Source: Sweltsa coloradensis (taxonomy: Eukaryota; Arthropoda; Insecta; Plecoptera; Chloroperlidae). Taken from it: 64,000 bases of DNA. Position numbers and translations under genes: made by a program. Where the stretch lies: the NCBI GenBank assembly GCA_024449915.1, contig JAMZAV010001811.1, positions 186,001 to 250,000 on the forward strand, given 5' to 3'. Position 1 is the stretch's first letter; every line of letters begins with the position of its first letter. A model generated the notes under the pieces. That model made no database searches. It was not told where the DNA came from and was given only the letters and a program-made list of their open reading frames with translations. Positions 57,978 to 64,000 of the stretch are shown here, piece after piece.

Positions 57978-58542
57978 CTACGAAAACGCTTAAGTCCCGC
58001 CGCGTTCATGGATGAGCTTTTTTTATAAGTTTTTAGTTTCCGCAGGACCACTTTTCCTTTGCAAGTGCTTTGTGAATGCATTGTAGGTGATTGTTGTCAA
58101 GTTTCTATTGTTACTTGTTAATTGTTATTATAAACCTAAAAAAATCATATTAAAACCTTTATTCTATGGATTCTGGCTAACTTTTTCAACTTTTTCTTTC
58201 AAAAAGCATAATATGAACGATGTAGCCCCACCCGTTTGGTCAGAATCGGCCCAAATGTCACGAAAATATCGCACTAAAAATAAAAAAATAACGTAAAAGT
58301 ACGATATTCATGAGAAATATTTCTTCGATTGTGCCCAAAAACAATACACCTCGAAGTTGAGAGATTTCGAAGGTCCCCTCCAATTTTCATCAAGATCGCA
58401 TATGCCGTTTGCCCAGTAGAGAGCGAACAAACAGAGAGAAAAAAAAGAAAAAAAAGAAAAAAAACAAAAAGAAAAAAAAAAAAAAAACCCTAGCAAAATT
58501 TTGAGGGTCAGTGAAATTGAAGTCTTCGCTTCGCTCATTCAA
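57978..58542 (-). mobile_element. HLE family B copy, minus strand
   Basis: CTACGAAAACGCTTAAGTCC is the inverted 3' end with one base changed in CTAG. B-type body; the inverted head CTTCGCTTCGCTCATTCAA has one change. A poly-A stretch (58,438-58,487) is the inverse of the poly-T in other copies. Confidence 0.7.
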
Positions 58543-58687
58543 TAAATTGACATCCTGGAAACCAGCTTTAGAGTAGACGTTAAATTGTCTTATGGTACAC
58601 AGATGTTGTTATATTGTTACCTCGAAAACTGTTTAATTGCCTATTGTTTGTTACTTTCTGTGCATTTGTATAAGCTTAGTAATATTT

Positions 58688-58765
58688 GTTGTCCAACTTT
58701 GTAAATCAATTTGGATAACTAAATATGATACTCGTTAATATATAAATAAAATAATAAAATAAATC
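58688..58765 (+). mobile_element. Family U tail
   Basis: GTTGTCCAACTTTGTAAATC, ACTAAATATGATACTCGTTA and an AT-rich TAAA tail. Confidence 0.45.
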
Positions 58766-58799
58766 TTTACTTAGAGCACAGATAACAGAGTACACTCTA

Positions 58800-59145
58800 T
58801 TATCTGTGCTTAGAGTCTACCCACTCAGTCATATAACTGATTTTCAGTGGGGGACAGTAAACCAAAGCGACCAAGCCAACCCTGCAGGCCCCGACGCAAT
58901 CGACGAGTGAGCGATAACCAACCAAAGATCGATTTTTTTAAATATGCAATCAGTGGTATGGACAGTGCGAACACCCGCGGATCAACGCCAGAATCAAAAG
59001 CCGATTCAGAACAACTTTAAATTTATTATGTGCCTCGTTGCTAGGACGGCTCCAAAGTCACCGTTTACACATTCTTAAGTCAAGACCTGATGGACTTAAG
59101 CCCAAATCAGAAGTTAAAAAACTTCTGACTTTAGCGGGAATATAA
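58800..59145 (-). mobile_element. tRNA-headed SINE (family S), head truncated
   Basis: The inverted tail AGAGTCTACCCACTCAGTCA and body run to GACTTTAGCGGGAAT. The tRNA boxes are missing. Confidence 0.7.
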
Positions 59146-59654
59146 ATATAACGAATACAATTTAAGACGTGTTGCCAAAGTCAGCGCATTGAAATCTCTT
59201 CGTGTCGTCCACAGCAGGCATAAACATTCAGTTTAGCTATCGAACGATACGATTAGTATTGATAACATCAAACAACCCGAGATATTATCGCTATTGACTG
59301 ATTCACACAAACTCGCAAAATATGGCCACCACATCATCTGAGTAATCGCCTGTGTTCAGTTAGATTTAGCCATATTAGTATTTACCAGCAGGTGAAGCAA
59401 AAAAACACATCTCGCAAACCACATTCATCGGACGCTACTGCATTTCTGAACAATATCAAATTTCTCAACTTACGAGTTACGAATTTGTTAGGTTAAAAAA
59501 GATGTACAATAAAATTTCATTAGGATTTCACCCAATAACTGGTTCTCTAATGGCGACTATGACCAGTTCAAGATGCAATTATAAATCATGTTTTGCACAG
59601 AGATCGTTGGGAGGGTTGTCCAAACATGGCATTTCTCTGGGGTGTGTGGGAAGG

Positions 59655-60655
59655 TTGGAGATATTATTGGACTTTGGTGTATTTATTTATGTATTTATTT
59701 TAATAGAATACATGGACGTGTACAAAATATATAGGTGCAGATACGTTTTTTTAGTGTTTTAGATTTTTGTTGCTAAAACGGTTAACATATATTTTGTAAA
59801 ACGTTATAAAATGCTAATTTAAAAAAAAGTTTTTCGATATCTGAACTAGTTTACTTTTAATGTGGTCTAACGTTTTGGTGGCTATATTGAATTGAAATGT
59901 TTCAATAATTAATAATTTACCATTATAGAAGTGCGAGTAACACCCCACATTTAGATTGATTGAATATTGCTTAACGTCTCATACTAATGCACTTTGGCTA
60001 TTCGAGACGATGAGTGGTGATAGATGAGGATGAAGTATGAAAGTGAGGAGGGAACACCCGGTACCGGCATGTAGCCTACTCCTTTCGAAAAGTACCAAGG
60101 GGACCAATGGCTTAACGTCCTAACCGAAAAGTCGGTGTAACCTTGACAGTCTTATAGGTTCCTCCACTAACCCGGACTGCTGAACAGACGTCGAGGAGAA
60201 CGAAGCCGTTACAATAGCTCTCGAACCCTCCATCTGCTCTAGCCAGCGGTTTACGAGTGTCTCTGGGCAGAGCGGTCACCCACTCTCTCCTTGACCACGC
60301 CCGTAGGTTGCTTAACTTCGATGTTCGTGTGGGAACCGGCTAAACGACCTCGGCTAAACCGCTGGCTGATATTATTGGACTTAATTGTATTTATTTATGT
60401 ATTTATTTTAATATAATCCACGGACGTGTACATTTCACACATATAGGTGGAGACATGTTTTATTTGTGTTTTAGGTTTTTGATGCTAAAACGGTTTACAT
60501 GTATTTTGTAAAACGCTAGAAAATGATGTTTTTCGATATCTGTAGACTCTAGTTTAGCAATGTCTGTTCTAACGTTTTGTGTGACTATTGAATTGAAATG
60601 TTCCTATAAATCATCAATTGCCATTAGAAGTGAAAGAAACACCCCACATTTAGGG
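59655..60655 (+). repeat. Two diverged ~290-bp direct repeats around a SINE
   Basis: GATATTATTGGACTT...GTATTTATTTATGTATTTAT and ACACCCCACATTTAG bound both 59,655-59,957 and 60,368-60,655. The 5S-headed SINE fills the space between them. Confidence 0.65.
59960..60345 (-). mobile_element. 5S rRNA-headed SINE, minus strand
   Basis: The inverted 3' end GATTGATTGAATATTGC at 59,957 leads through GAGACGATGAGTGGTGATAG and ACGTCGAGGAGAACGAAGCC to the inverted 5S-like head GGTTGCTTAACTTCG at about 60,305-60,320. It lies between two diverged 290-bp direct repeats. Confidence 0.7.
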
Positions 60656-60969
60656 TTTTCAGAGGAAAGGACAAAATAGATACTAAAAAATGTTAAATTT
60701 GAAAACATTAATGATAAATATAAATTTTAATTTAACGTATCTCTAGCTATAGGATGTTTAGGACCTTTAAAAGTGACAAAATAATCTTGCAAATAATACA
60801 TTAAAACACCAGAAAAGAGAGTCAAAATCGAAAAAATATCTAATGAAATATATAGGCTATTTCCTTATTTAATGTAATGTCTCGTTTTATTTAATTAAGG
60901 GGGAGGGGACATATTTTAGTCTATAAGTCGCACACAAAAATTACAAATATAACATGCCGATCTCTAGTT

Positions 60970-61100
60970 ATTTCGCTCGTTGATAGTGTCGGCGCCTACA
61001 AGGTTGGCTTGGTCTGCATTAAATTTAACGTCTCACGCTCAAAATCGGTGATGTGACAGTGTGTAGACTCTAAATACGAATTTATTTTTATAAATATATA
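60970..61100 (+). mobile_element. S-related 3' tail
   Basis: GTTGATAGTGTCGGCGCCTA, GGTTGGCTTGGTCTGC and GTAGACTCTAAATACGAATT. Confidence 0.55.
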
Positions 61101-62439
61101 AATTTTATGTAATAAATTTGACAGAACGCAAAACGTATTAAAAAGCGTATTTGTTTTAAAGATAAAGTGCAAATAAAGTGCATATCCATATATGGATCAA
61201 TATCATATGGATTATGGATCTGAATTTTGTCGTTAAAATTAATAATACAATTTTAATTTAAATAGCAAAAAATACTTTATATACTACCGGAAAAACTTTT
61301 TTTGCAAAATTTGCATTTTGTAGCGATTTACATACAAAATAATATGTCCTTCAATTTACAGCATCAATAACCCACATGCTAAAAATATACGAATCATTAT
61401 GTTTTTCTATTATTCTGTAAAGTACTTGTTATAGCTGTGTTCTACATGTTAATTAATGTCTTGTTACACCTTGTAGGAAAAGTTAAACGCACATTTTAAC
61501 AGCCGCACTCATTTCGGTAATGATCTACAAGCTTAAATTCCTGTAACCCTCTCCTACGTTAGTAATTCGTTCCTTATCTAACATCCATACGTTTTACATG
61601 AGAACAGACGGTTATGCTCAAAATGACTACATTTTTTACATATTATGCTCACAATGTCAAGTATTAAATTATTTACATTCTCAAATTGGAACCGAGCCAG
61701 AATTTTGCACACATCTATAGAAGTTTATATTACTTCATTTAATTTCCTTATAAAATACGGGACGGCGACTTGCCCAAACAGCGGGATATTATTGTTAGTG
61801 TTATATTTTTTGTCGGGGGAATGGTTAGGCGGGCGGCGATTTAACTTCATGGGAATAAATAAAGTAGTTGATATTTATGTGATATTTCTCTTTTGGCGGA
61901 TCAAGGCTTTGTGAGTTTGTTAAATGTCTAGTAGAATTATTTGGGAATATTATGTGAGATGTTCGCGTCTAAAGGTTACTCTCTCATTCACGATGTGAAT
62001 AATTAGAAAGGGATTCCCCCCTCCCCCCCAACCAACACATAAAAGGCACGGCACCCACGTGTTTCGAACTTCCAGGTAGCAATAAACACATTCAATCATG
62101 GAATTGGTATTGAGCATAACACATCAAATGTCGCAAGAAATAAATATTCCTAATCATTTAAGAATGATCTCAAAAAGTACATACTGGAGATACCAATTTA
62201 TTCCCTTGATGAATTCATAAATCCCTCCACTTGAGTTTTGTAACGTAAGTTTCAATAAAAATGCTTTGTATGTATTTTTGTAATTGAGTTTGTTTGTTAA
62301 TACTCTATATTTGTGTGTACACGCCCATGGATTGTATTAAAATAAAATATATGACATTGCAAATAGATTTTCATTTAGCCTACCGCCACAAAGAAGCTCA
62401 TTCATACATTCACAATCGTCCTATTAAACTCCACCAATT
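61101..62439. other. No gene seen
   Basis: AT-rich single-copy-looking DNA. The frame at 61,645-61,914 lacks any motif I recognise. Confidence 0.45.
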
Positions 62440-62680
62440 ATGGTATGTCACCCCGACCCTTCCTCAGTCGTGTTCCGAAAGAGAGTGTAAAAGATGACAT
62501 GACGGGTCGGGTCAAATAGCTCCGTGTACACACTCACACTCGGCAACTAAATACAATAATTTCGGTACATCACCCCGACCCTTCCTCAGTCGTGTTTCGA
62601 AAGAGAGTGTAAAAGATAACATGACAGGTCGGGTCAAATAGCTCCGTGTACACACTCACACTCTGCCAATAAATCGCGAA
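62440..62680 (+). repeat. 122-bp tandem duplication
   Basis: CACCCCGACCCTTCCTCAGT starts at 62,449 and 62,571. The copies agree through GAAAGAGAGTGTAAAAGAT and GCTCCGTGTACACACTCACA, with few changes. Confidence 0.75.
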
Positions 62681-62924
62681 GATCAGTCGATATGAACAAA
62701 AGACCTAGGCTAATCTGCCGGTAGAATCTCGTCGACACGACTACGAGACATATGGCCACGACACAGGCATTTCCATTTTTAATATCGGTACAATATTCAT
62801 CTCTTACTATCTTATTGTGGGATTTTTCATAACCGGAAAATATTTCCAATATGCTACAACATATGTTTAACTAGGGAGTCCAAAGCACTGAGGGTGTACA
62901 AAGAGATCGAAACTTCTAGATGGT

Positions 62925-63050
62925 CGTTGTTCGCTCGTCGATGGTGTCGGCGCCTACAAGGTTGGGTTGGTCGGCTTTGAATTTAGTGTCCCCCACTGAA
63001 AATCAGTTCTGTGACTGAGTGGGTAGACTTAAAGACACGAATTTTATTAT
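62925..63050 (+). mobile_element. S-related 3' tail
   Basis: CTCGTCGATGGTGTCGGCGC, CACTGAAAATCAGTTCTGTG and ACTGAGTGGGTAGACTT. Confidence 0.6.
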
Positions 63051-63551
63051 TTATCAATATTATACATTGGTATCTAATTTACAAAGGATGACTACAGATA
63101 AAACTAAGATAATGTGCATTATACAAATAATAAACAATCATTCAACTAATAAAATAAATATGTTACGACGGCAATGTTCGAAAAGAAGACAATATTTATG
63201 ACAACTCAAAAAAGACCCAAAATTGAGAGCGAAGGTCAAATTTTACATTAAACACCCAGCATATCCACCAAAAACGAGATTTGACGATTGGAATGAAAGT
63301 TAGTCGCTTCCGTGCTTGTGGCGTATAATCGCTTATGTTCACTTCTTCCTACGTTCATGTCTGCATGGGCTTGCAGCGTGCGACAGGGAATGTATACAAG
63401 CCGTGATCGTGCCATAGCGTTTCACATTCCACTAACTAACTAATTTTATTTCAATGTTTATATAAAACTAGAGATATCGACCGAATAACTAAATACCCGT
63501 ATCATTTTAATATGCTGGGGGATAGGAAGGGAAGCCGTCCGTTGGAGACCC

Positions 63552-63745
63552 AGAAGATGAAGAAGAAGAAGAAGAAGAAGAAGAAGAAGAAGAAGAAGAA
63601 GAAGAAGAAGAAGAAGAAGAAGAAGAAGAAGAAGAAGAAGAGAAGAAGAAGAAGAAGAAGAAGAAGAAGAAGAAGAAGAAGAAGAAGAAGAAGAAGAAGA
63701 AGAAGAAGAAGAGAGAAGAAGAAGAAGAAGAAGAAGAAGAAGGAG
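63552..63745 (+). repeat. (GAA)n microsatellite, ~190 bp
   Basis: An almost pure AAG/GAA run with two GAGA interruptions. The Ser, Leu and Phe homopolymer frames on the minus strand are artefacts of it. Confidence 0.95.
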
Positions 63746-63844
63746 AAAATATGGGTAAAGCGTCAGGCATGGCAAGCAGACTTCGATAGACCTGGGGGCC
63801 CAAGAGTTAGGTGTGATCCTCCAACCCCCTATACAATACTTTAT

Positions 63845-64000
63845 TGTTGGGTAAAGGATTTTGGTTTATTTGGATTAAGTGCGCGTCAACCGTTAGGTCA
63901 TATGCGCCACCCTAGGGGTTTTGGGGATATGGGGGGTGAAAGAACCATAAAGGTCAGAAAACAGCCAAAGGGGAGGGAAGGGAAACTTTCGTCGTGGTCG
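63845..64000 (+). repeat. GTCGTC-module copy running off the window end
   Basis: GATTTTGGTTTATTTGGATT, GCGCGTCAACCGTTAGGTCA and TTTCGTCGTGGTCG match 52,570-52,720. Confidence 0.6.

Noticed and set aside
63458..63803. Poly-Ser, poly-Leu and poly-Phe proteins
   Set aside because: Translations of the (GAA)n tract in different frames.

Overview
This window is animal nuclear DNA: AT-rich, intron-rich and full of transposons. I could recognise one protein-coding gene with confidence. It is a plus-strand anoctamin (TMEM16) gene of the ANO5/ANO6 type, with sixteen exons at 13,660-32,348. All exons have GT/AG borders and compatible phases, and together they encode 879 residues plus a stop. The protein start is missing: the first visible exon opens with a splice acceptor, so at least one 5' exon lies upstream, unseen or outside the window. 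All six Ca2+-site positions known from the family are conserved, so the gene looks functional. The repeat content (a 5S-headed SINE, tRNA-headed SINEs, Helentron-like elements) suggests an invertebrate, perhaps a lophotrochozoan. That placement is inference and weak.

Layout. 1-13.6 kb: no gene; Helitron-like elements, two or three long inverted-repeat (palindromic) elements, a 5S-derived SINE and a TTAA-flanked MITE. 13.6-32.3 kb: the anoctamin gene. Its introns hold a 203-bp tandem repeat split by a MITE, Helitron-like copies, a tRNA-like sequence, remnants of a LINE reverse transcriptase, a hAT-like element with a Helitron-like element nested in it, and an LTR with a tRNA-Lys-type primer-binding site. 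32.3-64 kb: no recognisable gene except one speculative Cys-rich exon near 57.3 kb. This part holds tRNA-SINEs, a head-to-tail cluster of Helitron-like elements (44.5-48.0 kb), an array of 16-17-bp hairpins in opposite orientations at 43.7 and 52.5-56.3 kb, a 3.1-kb tandem duplication (50.5-56.8 kb) and long microsatellites.

The most unusual observation is that two splice sites of the same gene have been tandemly amplified. The 3' splice site of exon 13 is the last of nine ~30-bp repeats, each carrying a complete polypyrimidine-AG acceptor and the first codons of the exon. The 5' splice site of exon 1 is the first of about five decaying ~90-bp repeats that carry the end of the coding sequence, and in one intact case the donor. 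Some of the alternative sites keep the reading frame. A second theme is the Helitron-like family: subterminal inverted repeats, a conserved 3' hairpin followed by CTAG, swapped heads, bodies and tails, and head-to-tail concatenation.
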